The notes beneath the pieces were generated by a model. That model was not told the DNA's origin, made no database searches, and saw nothing but the letters and a program-made list of their open reading frames with translations. The translations under genes and the position numbers were made by a program. Positions 1 to 11,009 of a DNA stretch of 64,000 bases are shown piece by piece. The stretch is from Tretioscincus oriximinensis. Its lineage: Eukaryota > Chordata > Lepidosauria > Squamata > Gymnophthalmidae. The stretch spans positions 182,366 to 246,365 of the forward strand of contig JAJVDF010000303.1 of the NCBI GenBank assembly GCA_022410635.1. The letters are read 5' to 3'. The stretch's first letter is position 1; each line of letters opens with the position of its first letter.

Positions 1-1
1 T

Positions 2-172
2 GCTTCTTGTAACAAATTCTGTCAAAAATCAAAAACAGGTTACAAACTATACAGGAAAGATAGGAAAGGGCAAACTGGTGGGGGTGTAGCCTTGTACGTT
101 AAAGAAGAGATTGAAGCCTATGAACTGGAATTTCCAGGTAAAACAGACCCATCCACAGAAGCACTATGGATA
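2..172 (+). mobile_element. CR1 LINE fragment, endonuclease region
   Basis: One open frame runs from base 2 to about 172 with no stop. It includes GYKLYRKDRKG and GGGVALYVKEEIE, which fit the apurinic-like endonuclease domain of CR1-type LINEs. The left side is cut by the window edge. The right side is cut by the next, oppositely oriented CR1. Only the endonuclease piece remains, so it is a dead fragment. Confidence 0.75.
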
Positions 173-665
173 GAATCATAGAATCATAGATTCATAGAGT
201 TGGAAGGAACCTCCAGGGTCATCGGGTCCAACCCCCTGCTCAATGCAGGACTCATTAAACCATCCCAGACAGATGACTGTCCAGTCTCTGTTTGAAGACC
301 ACCCCCTGTGGCAACCTGTTCCACTGGTTTACCACCCTGACTGTTAGAAAGTTTTTTCTGATATCTAATCTAAATCTACTCCCTTGCAGTTTCATTCCAT
401 TGTTTCCAGTCCTTCCATGTGCTAATGAGAACAATGCTGATCCCTCTGCTCTGTGGCAGCCCTTCAGATATTTGTAGACAGCTATCAAGTCTCCTCTCAG
501 TCTTCTCTTTTGCAGACTAAACATCCCCAGATCATTTAACCGTTCCTCATAGGACATGGTTTCCAGACCACTCACCATCCTTGTAACTCTCTTTTGAACT
601 TGCTCTAGTTTATCAATGTCTTTGTTAAATTGGGGCCCCCAGAACTGAACACACTATTCCAAGTG
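173..665 (-). mobile_element. CR1-X LINE, 5'-truncated 3' end
   Basis: The plus strand starts with the repeated octamer tail (ATAGAATCATAGAATCATAG) and then the conserved GTTGGAAGGAACCTCCAGGG block, the usual reverse complement of a CR1 3' end. The minus strand from 578 to 255 stays open and encodes the reverse transcriptase C-terminal tail (YEERLNDLGMFSLQKRRLRG). The copy ends near 665, which is the 5' truncation common in CR1. Confidence 0.9.
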
Positions 666-896
666 TGGATAACATTATCAGATCAGAAAACAAGGCTAAT
701 ATTGGGCGTATGCTCCCTGCCCCTTAACCAAACACCTGATGGTGACACACGTTTGTGTCTCTGAAGTTCTGTACCTGAAGTTCTCAAGACGATAAACAGC
801 AAAAACAAGAACACACAACATTTTTCAAACGGTGCCTGGAAGCGAGGAAGGCAAAGCCAATTCTTCAACCAAAGGCCAGCTTAAAGGGGTCCTTTA
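666..896. other. unassigned spacer
   Basis: No gene or clear element boundary is visible. The last 60 bases (CTTCAACCAAAGGCCAGCTT) resemble the 3' untranslated part of the L2-like repeats seen at 41.1 and 47.4 kb. Confidence 0.35.
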
Positions 897-1110
897 GAAT
901 TCACATCATGCCAGTCTTGAAAGAGCTGCACTGGCTGTTAATGGAGCCCAATTTAAGGTGTCCAACATATAAGGCTCTCAATGTCTTGGGCCCCAAATAA
1001 AGTTATTTGGGGCCCAAGGCATTTAGAGCCTTAGAAGTTAAACTGGACACCTTAAATTGGGCTCCATAACAGCCAAGGCAGCTCTTTCAAGACTGGCATG
1101 ATGTGAATTC
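897..1110. repeat. imperfect palindrome from L2-like LINE sequence
   Basis: Both ends read GAATTCACATCATGCCAGTC in opposite orientation, and the arms meet around 1000-1003 at CCCCAAATA / TATTTGGGG. Each arm carries the L2-type reverse transcriptase tail motif (LHWL then YKALN.LGP). The arms differ by small substitutions and indels, so this is an old inverted duplication or a two-copy head-to-head insertion. Confidence 0.8.
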
Positions 1111-1244
1111 TGCCAGCCTTTTCGCTCAGCTGAATTTTTAGGATGTTCTCTGTGTTTTTGGAGATGATAATGTTTTGGATTGTTCTTTGGGAGGTGGACT
1201 ACAGCTTCTATGGGCCTTTAGCTATTTTTTTAGAATATAAAAGA

Positions 1245-1788
1245 AGAAAACCTCCCTTATGAAGTCAGGCTGCAACGTCTGGGCCTCTTCAGCCTCGGAA
1301 GATGGCATTTAAGAGGGGATCTGATAGAAGTGTTATCAAAATATGCACGGAATGGATAAGGTAAATAGAGAAAAAAATATCTCTGGGTTTTGAAATTAGT
1401 TTCTTGAAATTGATGAGCAGAAGAGTTAGGACTGACAAAGGAAAGTATTTTTTTTCATCCAAAGGGTCATTGGTCTGAGGAATTTACTTCCAGAAGAAGT
1501 GTTGGTAGCTAACAGCCTGGATAGCTTTAAGAAAGGATTAGATAAGTTCATTGAAGTCAAGGGTATAAATAGCTACTAGGATGTATCTCTTAATCCTGCC
1601 TCTGAGATGGAGCAGCAGGCAGAATTCCTGCAGTACCACTTACAGGGAGTGGAGAACAGGTGATGTTTTTGCCTTCTGCTTGAGACTGCCCAAGTACAAA
1701 TGATGGGCCCCTGTGTGAGACAGAATGCTGGACTAGATGGGCTTTGGCCCCATTCATCAGGGCTCTTCTTAGGCTCTTGTGTTCTTAA
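1245..1788 (+). mobile_element. CR1-Y LINE, 3' end
   Basis: It starts in the reverse transcriptase tail (codons for [12 protein letters not shown]), continues through the block encoding a GLRNLLPEEV-like motif, and ends with GGCTCTTCTTAGGCTCTTGTGTTC, a decayed TTCTTATG-type tail. Frameshifts are present and the 5' part is missing. Confidence 0.85.
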
Positions 1789-1943
1789 GAGGAGCCCTAT
1801 TGAATAGGCCCACAGCCCATCCTATCTAGCATTCTGCAAACAGTATTTCAGGAATCCTGCCTGTTGCTCCATCCTGGAGGCAATCCCAAGAGACCCTCAT
1901 AGCTATTTATACCTTTTCCTTCCATTAACTTCTAAAGATTTCT
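1789..1943 (-). mobile_element. CR1-Y LINE fragment
   Basis: Reverse-complement CR1 untranslated region: CCCACAGCCCATC, TTTCAGGAATCCTGCCTGTT and CTATTTATACC, ending at ATTTCT. It abuts an oppositely oriented copy on the left and another minus-strand copy on the right. Confidence 0.75.
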
Positions 1944-2695
1944 GAACATAAGAACATAAGAACATAAGAAGAGTCATACTGGATCAGGCCACAGCCCATC
2001 AAGTCTAGCTTTCTTTGTCACACAGAGGCCCACCAGATGCACCTTGGCAGAGGAAAGCAAAATATGCTCCTGTTCATGACTTCCTGCAAATAGTATTTCA
2101 GGAGTCCTGCCTGTTGCTCCATCCTGGAGGCAACATCCAGATATCCATCCTAGTATCCATTTATACCCTTGGTGTCCATAAACTTGTCTAGTCCTGTCTT
2201 GAAGCTATCCAAGCTGTTAGCTATCACTACCTCTTCAGGAAGTAAATTCCACAGGCCGAAGACCCTCTGGGTGAAAAAATACTTTCCTTTGTTCTCACTT
2301 TTCTACCCAACAGTTTTAAGGAGTGCCCTCTGGTCCTAGTGCTGTGTGATAGAGAAAACATTTTTCTCCTTTCACCCTGTCCATCCCATGCATGATTTTG
2401 TACACTTCAATCAGATCACCTCTCAGACGTCGCCTTTCAAGGCTGAAGAGGCCCAGATGTTGCAGCCTGACTTCGTAAGGGANGTGCTCCAGACCCTTGA
2501 TCATTTTTGTTGCCCTTTTCTGCACCTTCTCCAGTTCCACAATGTCCCTCTTGAGATGTGGTGACCAGAACTGAACACAGTATTCCAAATGTGGCCTCAC
2601 CACAGATTTATAAAGAGGCAAAACAACATTTGCTGACTTGTTTTNGATTCCTTTCCTAATTATCTACCCCACTTTAGCTCTATTGCTTGATACTC
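1944..2695 (-). mobile_element. CR1-Y LINE, long 3' portion
   Basis: It begins with the 3' tail in reverse (GAACATAAGAACATAAGAAG) and is the longest CR1-Y copy here. The minus strand 2621-2316 encodes the reverse transcriptase C-terminus ([18 protein letters not shown], then [17 protein letters not shown]). One n lies in this frame. Confidence 0.9.
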
Positions 2696-3302
2696 ATGTT
2701 CTGTTTTCAAACTTTATGATCTGGAAATCTTAAGAGGAAGTGTGCTAAAACATCTCTTCTTTACCTCATTGCTTACTAAAGCTTGTTCCTGGGCTTTATC
2801 TTGCCATGATAAAATTAGTCATCTGTGGATCACTGCTAGTTCATCTCTAGCTCTCTCTCTAATAAATTCTATTTTTTTTTTTCTGATCTCTAAAGTGTTC
2901 AATCTAGAAGGATTCAGGTTCTTTCACCATAGGACCCACTTGCTATAAACCACAGTTGACTCTTGATTATTGGTAGTGGAGAAATGGTGGTTCTATGGAT
3001 AAGCGCCCTGGAATCTGCTCCCATTGCCACCTATGGTGCCGCCAGGGAGGTTGTCCTCGTTGCCGGAGTGAGATCTAGGTTGAAGTCACGCGAGAACACG
3101 CTCCCAGCAAAGAATCAAAGAGCAGGCATNCAGGAGCCACATCATTGTTATTGGCAGAATCCTGGTCGTTGCCATAGTGCCCATGCGCGCCTCGTGGGGA
3201 GGCCTCTGAGACTGAAGCGCATGAACATAGGTGAGTGTAGGCAGGGGCACAGTGGCTTATGGTCTGGAGTACCCATAAATTCCAGGATACAAGTTTGCAT
3301 AA
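2696..3302. other. unassigned, partly GC-rich segment
   Basis: 2700-2960 is AT-rich with nothing recognised. 2980-3290 is richer in GC and CpG than its surroundings and stays open on the plus strand from 2963 to 3328, but the translation resembles no family I know and runs into a SINE. I do not call it a gene. Confidence 0.4.
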
Positions 3303-3553
3303 GAGAGCCAGTTTGGTGTAGTGGTTAGAGTGTTATACTCATACCTGGTAATCTCCCAGTTCGATTCCCCACTCCTCCATGAAAGCCAGCTGGGTGACCT
3401 TGGGCCAGTCACAGTTCTTTGAGCTCTCTCAGCCCCACCTACTCCACAGGGTGTCTGTTGTGGAGAAAGCAACAAAAGCTATGTGCGCCGCCCTATGGTA
3501 GGCCTCCCTGAGACCTTCGGGTATAGGGCAGGATGCAAGTACAAATAAACAAA
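3303..3553 (+). mobile_element. Sauria-type tRNA SINE, near full length
   Basis: The head GAGAGCCAGTTTGGTGTAGTGG has a pol III A-box form, and CAGTTCGATTCC is a good B box. The body (CACAGGGTGTCTGTTGTGG) and the tail GGGCAGGATGCAAGTACAAATAAA complete the element. The tail is the LINE-like 3' end typical of this SINE. Confidence 0.9.
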
Positions 3554-3566
3554 TGTGGAAGCACTC

Positions 3567-3775
3567 TAAGACTAATACGGCTAGTTCTCTGAAATCCAAC
3601 TGTTTATACTCTTGTACTGCAGTATTAAATTTGCCTCTCCATTCCAGCAGAGGGCAGAAGAGTCCTGCCAATCACTTTCCTATACAACTGTTACCAGGTC
3701 CATCATTTAGAGACCAACAGGAGAAAAATGGGTGGCATAAGCTTTCGTAGACACGCCTACTTCTTCAGATGCGGA
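3567..3775. mobile_element. PLE terminal remnants in inverted orientation
   Basis: 3567-3592 matches the outer end of the PLE unit (GACTAATACGGCTAGTTCTC). 3700-3772 carries the hammerhead-like part on the minus strand: CTGAAGA, a hairpin GTAGG/TCTAC, then GAAAGCTTATGC. About 100 bp of unassigned sequence separates them. The two are in opposite orientation, as in the intact arrays at 46.5 and 63.5 kb. Confidence 0.7.
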
Positions 3776-4292
3776 CTTAGCCTTACACCAGTTTAGCTGC
3801 TCTGCATCCATTAAAAACATAGACTATTTCCGGTACAGAAACAGAGTGTGATGGTCTATTCCAGGGTAGGGAATCCATCTCATCCTGAGATGAGGCCCTC
3901 TGCACTTGAAACAGCCGTGCCAGCCTAGCGCCAGCTGTTGACTGCAAACTCTGGGCCCTGTCCTTGGAGTTAGCACCAAGATACACAGATTTCCAGAATG
4001 ACACCCAAGGCCAACTTCTAAACTGGAGCTAATGATAGGGTCTTTTATGGTTTGTCTGTATGGATGGAGTACTGATTAATCTGATCTATGACTATTCCTG
4101 ATTAGAGATCCAGAATTCCGCTAGTCCTATGGAGGAGATGTGGATTANTGAGCTCCTTGAACCCACATTACTAGTTATGTGTATAAAGGACCTTATTCCA
4201 GAGGCTTTAGGAAGGTCCACCTGTAGCACCCAACTCAAACGTCTTTCTCAAACTCATACAGGCTGATATGATGGCTCGCTTGGGACTGTGGC
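3776..4292. other. unassigned intergenic sequence
   Basis: No open frame of note, no repeat shared with the rest of the window and no structured RNA signal that I can see. Confidence 0.4.
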
Positions 4293-4549
4293 CAGTGCCG
4301 TGAGTTTTCTGGCATGGAATCTCCCCCTAGGAGCACAAAAATGTTGTGATGTCATTTCCGGGACACTTTCCCTGAAGCAGAGGCAAGATGTACCCTCAGG
4401 GTATCCTTTCCGAAATCAGGGGCCAGAAGCGACATCACAATTATGTCAGTTCCAACCCCGGCACATCCCTTGTATGACAACTCAAAGTCCATACAAGAGA
4501 GAGATTTCTGTTGAAATATACGAGATTCTCATATGTCTCCCAACACTTG
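4293..4549 (-). mobile_element. M-family MITE copy
   Basis: The right end in reverse reads CAAGTGTTGGGAGACATATG, and the left end has CAGTGCCGTGAGTTTTCTGG. The interior has the TGATGTCATTTCCGG and GCGACATCACA blocks shared with copies at 16.2 and 51.2 kb. No convincing target duplication was found. Confidence 0.55.
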
Positions 4550-5424
4550 AGTGACTGCAGTATTTCTAACTGGATGTCCACATGTTTCTCAGCCCAATGG
4601 ATGAGTCGCTCCTGACCAACCACCAGGGGTCACTCTCTTATCTTGACCCACCAAATGTCTGCCTTGGTCTTGCCCTGGCAGATTTCATCCAACCCATCAG
4701 ATTGAAAAGGTTTGTCCTGGACAGGCTTCCTGGATCCTTCCCAAGACTCCGACATCAAAGCCATCAGGGTTTTGGGAGGGGGCAGGTTTTTCCAGACTTT
4801 ATTCGGCCTCATATTTCCCTGAAAACTATTGGCAGAAGATTCGTTTCCTTACTCGGATGCTAGACGGGGGCTGGAAGGAGAGATGTTGGCCCGAAGGCTG
4901 TTGTCCATGTCAAAGCAACTTGTATGTTTTCCTCCCTTCCTCCTCTTCAACCTCCTCCTCCTCCTTTTGCCAAGGGGGAACAAAAAATAACACAGCAAAG
5001 CTGTTCGGGATTTTGAAGGGACTCAACTGCACTGTCTTTTGCACCAGCGAAATCTCAAATGACCTCTAGGGGGAGCTAAAGTGCACAGAGGGCAAAAAAC
5101 AATAATTGTATCTGTTCCATAGCGCTCAATATCAGCAGGTCTACGTGGCAGAAGGCATGCCCTCAGTTCACCAGGGTCCAAGACATTTAGAGGTTTACCT
5201 GTTAAAATAGGCAACCCTAAATCTACTCCTGCCATCTACCCCACCCCATCCAGTTGGATGCCTCTGCACCAGTGGTGTATGGGTATGACACAAAGCAAGC
5301 TGATGGAGGTAAGTAAGTTCCAGGAAAGAGAAGAAAGGGAGGAGCAAGGATGTGGGAAGACCAAGATGGGGGAGTCTACCCAGGGTCATGGGTTAGGAGG
5401 AAACCAGCAGGCAACCGGGGATAA
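4550..5424. other. unassigned intergenic sequence
   Basis: Nothing recognised apart from a short CT-rich run near 4930-4975. Open frames here are short and show no known motif. Confidence 0.4.
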
Positions 5425-5765
5425 GGCACAGTGGCACGGAGGTTAGGTGCCGTGTTGTTTTAGCAGAGATACTGAGTTTGAAGCTCTGTATCTGCTGTGG
5501 AGAGGGGTGTCCGCCTTCTATTGACCTCAGCTCTAGCCAACCCAGCTATTTGAAAGAAAGAAATTGAGATTACTTAAATGCGGACTGTCACAACGTAGTG
5601 GGGAAGATAGAATGTAAGCCTTTGGGCAGAAAAATAAGCTTGTAAGTCGCTTTGAGTCCCTTGGGGTGAAAAAAATCAAGATATAAAAATCCAGTCCTTC
5701 TTCTTCTGCTGCTTCTGCTTCTTCTGTTTCTTCTGCTGCTGTTTCTCTTCTCCTTCTCCTCTCCC
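5425..5765 (+). mobile_element. SINE-A (tRNA-type, CTT-rich tail)
   Basis: The head GTGGCACGGAGGTTAGGTGCC and the B-box-like GAGTTTGAAGCTC indicate a tRNA-derived promoter. The body has GCCAACCCAGCTATTTGAAAG and GTGGGGAAGATAGAATGTAAG, and the 3' end is a TTC/CTG-rich microsatellite. A diverged copy. Confidence 0.8.
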
Positions 5766-6593
5766 GGGGGACAGGGGAGAATTCCTGGGACATGTGGCAA
5801 CCTTATGTTCACTTCAACTCCGTTAATGGAGCTGGTAGTAAATGGGCAACCAGTTCAGTTCTTTCGGGACCATCGGATGCACTTTCCTGACTAAGGGCAA
5901 TTCTGCACCCTTCACAAGACCCTTTGCCCAATGCCACTTCCTTGGGCACCACCAGGGTCTCCTTCATCTAGAAATGAACCAGCAGCTGTGGAAATTGCCC
6001 TTTCACATTACTACGGGAGTTTCCACTTCTCTTCGTTTGTGCCAATCCTTGTAACCCCAGGCCTTCACTCTGCTTAGTGTCCTACATTGTGTATTTTTTT
6101 AAAAAAGGAGAAGAATTACACAAAAGGGATGATTTATTTATTGCAATCACATTGGACAGGCATTATGAACGGATGTTTAGTTTTCTGGCATATCTCCCAC
6201 TCCTCTTTCTCCTGTCCTTGTTGACAGCAGGTTTAAAGTAACTATTTTAAAACTCAGCAGTGTGTGCTATGGGAAGCCAGCCATGCTCAGAGATGCACAC
6301 GTGAAGAGGTGTTGCAAAATGTCTTCTGGCCCTTGCCACTGGCAAGGGATCTTCAGGTATAAGACAGTATATAAAGATAAATAAATAAGCCTTTTCGCCT
6401 TGCTCTTGGCAGGTCCCAAGAGTTACCTTATTGGAATCGCTCCCCAGGTGCGCCTATCAACAGATGGGAAGCAAGGTTTCTGTGACAGAGCAGGAAGGGG
6501 ATCTTGGAAGATGTGAGATTCAGCTGATTTTCATCAGTTCGAGCAAACCAGTTGTTAAAATCAGGTTCTCTCTCACACCTTCTCTTTCACCAA
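5766..6593. other. unassigned intergenic sequence
   Basis: No recognised element. An AT-rich stretch with a TTTATTTATT run lies near 6130. No coding signal. Confidence 0.4.
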
Positions 6594-6898
6594 TAGAAGA
6601 AGAAGAAAAACTGGGTTCTTATACCCCACTTTTTCTCACCTTTCAAAGGGACTCAAAGTGGCTTACAAGGGTATTTTGCCCGAAAGCTCACATTCTATCT
6701 TCCCCACCAGGCTCTGGTGCTTCCCATTTATCTACTTGCAGTCAGTTGCAATTTCTTGCAATTCATGCTTTCGAATAGCTGGGTTGGCTAGAGCTACAGG
6801 CTAGTGGAAGTTGCTCACCCCTCCCCACACAGGACTTCCAAACCCCATCTCCCAGACGAGAGATGAGTTCCTAAGTGACTGAGCTATCCGTGTCACTT
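6594..6898 (-). mobile_element. SINE-B (tRNA-type, TTC tail)
   Basis: In reverse: a tail of AGAAGAAGAA, then CTGGGTTCTTATACCCC, the body and the tRNA-like head ending at CTGAGCTATCCGTG. The head contains the A-box-like ATAGCTCAGT, with a degraded B box. Nearly full length. Confidence 0.85.
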
Positions 6899-6979
6899 CC
6901 GGGTTTTGATTCTGGGAACACCATCTTAAGGGATGTCTTTCTGGCAGAAGGTGGGGCCTGAGTAGGGCAGAAATCTGGT

Positions 6980-7239
6980 TGTTTATTTATTTATTTATTT
7001 GTAATTGTATCCCGCCCTATATCCGAATGTCTCTGGGCAGCCAACCATAGGGTGGCGCACATAGCTTTTGTTGCTTTCTCCACATCAAACACCCTGTGGA
7101 GTAGGTGGGGCTGAGAGAGTTCAAAGAACTGTGATTGGGCCAAGGTCAGCCAGCTGGCTTTCGTAGAGAAGTGGGGAATCAAACCAGGAGACTACCAAGT
7201 AGGAGTCCAACACTCAACCACTACACCAAACTGGCTCTC
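6980..7239 (-). mobile_element. Sauria-type tRNA SINE
   Basis: The reverse tail TTTATTTATTTGTAATTG is followed by ATCCCGCCCTATATCCGAA, the body, and the head ending AAACTGGCTCTCT. The B box is intact as GGAATCAAACC in reverse. Nearly full length. Confidence 0.9.
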
Positions 7240-7295
7240 TATTAAATTAAATTATGAAATTATGAAATTTTAAAATTATTTGGATCTCACTACTG

Positions 7296-7474
7296 GAATC
7301 TTGGGGTGTTCGGTGGACAGTTCATTGAAGACATCAAGCCAGCGTGCAGCAACAATGAAAAAAGCAAATTCAATATTAGGGGCAATTAGGGAGGGAATCG
7401 AAACCAAGTAGCCTGCACGGGGTCATTTTGCCTCTTTTTAAATTTGTGCTGAGGCCACGTTTGGCATACATTGT
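7296..7474 (+). mobile_element. CR1-Y LINE, left part of a split copy
   Basis: The sequence around GCAAATTCAATATTAGGGGC and GAGGCCACGTTTGGCATACA matches the CR1 region just before the ..YCVQFWS.. codons. It stops at 7474 and resumes at 9609. The last 18 bases (7457-7474) are repeated exactly at 9591-9608 as the target duplication of the intervening L1. Confidence 0.85.
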
Positions 7475-9391
7475 CATTTCAAGGTCATTTCAACATTAAA
7501 GGAAATCTACCGTGACAATATTGTTAGAATTAGAATTAACGGCCAATTGTCAAAACCGGTCAGAATTCAAAATGGCACACGACAAGGATGTCCACTTTCT
7601 CCAATCCTTTTCTTAATGGCCATAGAACCATTGGCTAATCAAATAAGGCAATGTAGGGATTTTTCAGGATATAGGATAGGAGGCCAACAAATTAAATTAA
7701 ATCTATATGCTGATGATGCTATCATAATTTCAGAACAACCAGAAATAATGATTGAGAAAATTATTCAAATCACACAAGATTTTGGAAATAACTCAGGACT
7801 TAAAATCAATGTCCAGAAATCTGAAATTTTATACAAAAATGTGCCAGGAATAACGCAATCCAGAATACAGAGACAAACAGGATTAAAGGCAAACCTCAAA
7901 AAAATGAAATATCTGGGCATTATCCTAACCAAGAACCTGACCAAAACAATAAAAGCTAACTATGATGCAGCATGGAAAGAGATTATCAGAAAAGCCACCA
8001 TCTGGAAGGATAAAAAATTAACTCCTGTAACTCGTATAAGAGCATTTCAAATGATGCTCCTCCCAAAAATAATATACCCCATGCAGGCCTTAACAGAGGG
8101 AATCCCTAAGAAGAAATTATTAGAGTGGGACAAATTTATTCAACACTGGATTTGGGATGGCAAGACACCTAGGCTATCCAGCAAGATGTTGCATGCTCAG
8201 ATAAATAAGGGTCGATGGAATGTTCCATCAATTGAGAACTACTATCTATTTCAGATGGAGTACTCCGATAAAAAATGGTGCAAGATAGAGAGGAGGATTA
8301 ATAACATGGAAAATAAATCCTGGCTGTCAACCAAAATCGATAGAAATAAAATTAGAACAAGCTCATATACAGCCAAGGCAATTCTACCGATTTGGAAGAA
8401 ATGGCAACCTAAATTAAGTACAAGAACAAAAATGATTAGCCATATTAGGCATCTGAATGAGCAAGGAAACCTCTCAACAGAAGATATGCAAAAATTAAAT
8501 GACAACCACATAATAATGATTAGAGATTTCCTTCGGGCAGACATGACCCTGATCTCGTATGAAGATATTGTAGTTATGCTTGGGAACCACAGATGGTTCC
8601 AAGCCCAATCCCTCAGAAACAAAATACAAAGACTTATAGCTGACCAAGATCTAAACGTTAGTAATACAAAATTGGAAGATTCCTTTATTAGAGGTTTAAG
8701 AGATACCAAGGGAATGGGCGGTACACTATATAAGATTATAACTGATTATCTCTTCAACAATATTACCACCTGGACGGACATTTGGGCAAGAAATTTAAAT
8801 ATTACTCAATTCGAGATGAAGAATAAGTGGGAACAGATAGAGAAATTGAAAAACACTAGACTTAAAGAATTGCAACTAAAGATCACTAGCAGGTGGTATA
8901 GAACCCCCATCATACTAGCACATATAAGTCAAAATATAAGCCCGCTTTGTTGGCACGGGTGTGGAATTAGGGGCAGCTAACTTCATCTATTATGGGAATG
9001 CCCAACGGTAAATAACTTTTGGAACTTGATATGGACCCACATAAATCTTATTTTGGGCTACCCAATAAGAGCAACTAAAGAACTCGCCCTGTTCCAAATA
9101 CACCAAGGTACCGTCCAGGAAGATAAGTATTTGGTAGACCAGATGGTAATGGCTGCACAAGCGGTCATAACTCTTGGTTGGAAGGACGCCTCCAAGTTTA
9201 ACATAGANAATTGGTGCCACTATCTATCTGACCAAATGATGGGTGATTACGTAATTGAAAAAAGAGACACCAATATAAGAATTAAAAGAATGTGGCAAAA
9301 AAACTGGGNNAAATTAATCCTNTANGTGCAATCAAACCGCTGGGGAGGACCTNAACTCATAGCGANGATTAAATTGACTCTTAGGCCCTGA
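7475..9391 (+). pseudogene. L1 ORF2 C-terminal two thirds, one internal stop
   Basis: In L1, ORF2 encodes the endonuclease and reverse transcriptase that copy the element into the genome. The endonuclease and N-terminal reverse transcriptase motifs are absent here. The frame is open from 7475, right after the duplication. It shows GTRQGCPLSP (7574-7603), the catalytic YADD box (7706-7717), the thumb region, and a cysteine-rich C-terminus (CWHGCG, then LHLLWECP, 8947-9000). A single TAA at 8978-8980 breaks it just before LHLLWECP, and the same frame then runs to the natural stop at 9389-9391. A few codons near the end contain n. About 639 codons remain, far short of a full ORF2, so it is inactive. 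Confidence 0.93.
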
Positions 9392-9590
9392 TTCTATTTA
9401 GAATTTATATTATGATTCTCCTCTCTGGGGGTGGGCNGGGGGNGGGATATGGATGTATATACACAATGTTGTTATGNAAAAAGTGATGGTACATATACTA
9501 TGTATGTTTTTCTTTTCGTCATTTAGTGATGTAATTGTACTATTATTATTGTAAATAATGAAAAAAATTAATAAAAATATTTAAAAAAAA
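7475..9590 (+). mobile_element. 5'-truncated L1 insertion with 18-bp target duplication
   Basis: Flanked on both sides by the perfect duplication ACGTTTGGCATACATTGT (7457-7474 and 9591-9608). The insertion begins inside ORF2, ends ORF2 at 9391, has a short 3' untranslated region with a G-rich run (9421-9447), and ends in an A-rich tail (9560-9590). These are the signatures of target-primed reverse transcription. Removing it rejoins a CR1 reading through ..CATTGTACAATTCTGGTC.. . The perfect duplication suggests a fairly recent event. Confidence 0.95.
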
Positions 9591-9608
9591 ACGTTTGGCA
9601 TACATTGT

Positions 9609-10110
9609 ACAATTCTGGTCATTTTGTAAAGATATTAGGAACTGGAGGAGGTGCAAAAAGGGCCACAAGGATGATCAAAGGGCTGGAGCATGTCCCTTGT
9701 GAAATCAGGGTGCAACATCTTGGCCTCTCCAGCCTCAAAAGAGGGCGTTTAAGAGGTGACCTGATTGGAGTGTATAAATCATACATAGTGGATAAGCTGA
9801 ATAGAGAAAATTGTTCTCTATGATCCTATCCTTTAGACAGGATTAGAAAAATTCCTGGAAGCCAAGGGTATAAATAATTACTAGATGGAGGAACAGGCAG
9901 GATTCCTGAAATACTATTTGCAGGGTGTTGAGAACAGGCTACATTGTGGGGGCTGCCATAGTGTACACTACCATGTGAATCGCAAGTCCCTATTCCAAGA
10001 ATTGAGGACAAGGGAAGGTTTTGCTTTCTTCTCCTGGAGATGCCCAATCGGTCAGCCATTGTGTGAGACAGAAGGCTGGATTAGATTCTTGGATCCCAGT
10101 CTGTTTTGAC
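9609..10110 (+). mobile_element. CR1-Y LINE, right part of the L1-split copy
   Basis: It continues the CR1 frame from 7474: GAGGTGCAAAAAGGGCCACA, GGCGTTTAAGAGGTGACC, then the untranslated blocks ATTTGCAGGGTGTTGAGAAC and GTGTGAGACAGAAGGCTGG. The 3' tail is decayed. Confidence 0.85.
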
Positions 10111-10464
10111 TGCTAAATTAAATAGATGTATGATTGCATTTTTTATTATTTCTTACTAGCTTTAAGCAACTTAAAAGGAAAAGACCTCCAAATCCTTTCT
10201 CCATCACTGAGAACAAATTTGTTGCACAATTTTTTGGTGGTGCTAGAAGTGTCTTTTTGATTTGTCAGGATGTATTTACTGTTTTTCATATCTCTGCTGT
10301 AATGTCCACAGCTGGGTTGTGTCTCTCGTGTTTTGAACTGCATAGCAAAGAACGTAAAGAAGCCAAATCCATTTTCTGTGCAGAACAGGAGTGGATAAGA
10401 AGGTCCAATTTACAATGAAAAATTAAAATTGGGTGTTGCTCGGTGAGCTGCAGTGTTTTACAGG
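10111..10464. other. unassigned intergenic sequence
   Basis: AT-rich, open for about 94 codons on the plus strand at 10134-10418, but without any recognised motif. Probably chance. Confidence 0.4.
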
Positions 10465-10862
10465 AACAGAAATGCCCTGCTGAATGGGACCACAACCCAT
10501 CTGGTCCAGCCTTCTGTAACACACAGTGACCCATCAATTGCATATCTGGGCAGTCTGAAGCAAAATACGGCAAAATCTTCACCTTTTCTCCACTCCCTGT
10601 AAATGGTACCTCAGGAATTCTGCCTGGTGCTCCATCCAAGACCAAGAGATCCATCCTAGTATCTGTTTATACCTTGCTTTCCATGAACTTGTCTAATCCT
10701 GTCTTGAAGCTATCCAGGGTGCTAGCTANCCCATCTTTTCTGGAAGTAAATTCCACAGACCAATGACCCTCTGGATGAAAGAATACTTTCCCTTGTCTGC
10801 CCTAACTCTTCTGCCCATCAGTTCTAATGCCGCGTCCTAATGTTGCATGATAAAGAGGCTAC
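10465..10862 (-). mobile_element. CR1-Y LINE, 3' end
   Basis: Reverse-complement blocks ACAACCCATCTGGTCCAGCC, GGTACCTCAGGAATTCTGCC and GTAAATTCCACAGACCAATG are in the expected order. The tail is lost and the 5' part missing. Confidence 0.85.
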
Positions 10863-11009
10863 CTAACAGCAGAAGACAATCTGAGATCTAAACCAGATTC
10901 TGCAGTTCACCTGCTGAGCAAAACAATTCTAGATTTGCCTTTTGTGTTTGTTTGTTGAGAGCTTTCGTAATAAATTAACTTGGTTCTTGGGCCTAACACA
11001 GCCTACAGA

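Noticed and set aside
3303..3400. Possible tRNA gene with a good B box
   Set aside because: No full cloverleaf or 3' half; it is the head of a Sauria-type SINE. The same applies to the heads at 32703 and 60679.
8251..8709. 152-codon minus-strand frame
   Set aside because: It lies antisense within L1 ORF2, whose sense strand carries clear reverse transcriptase motifs.
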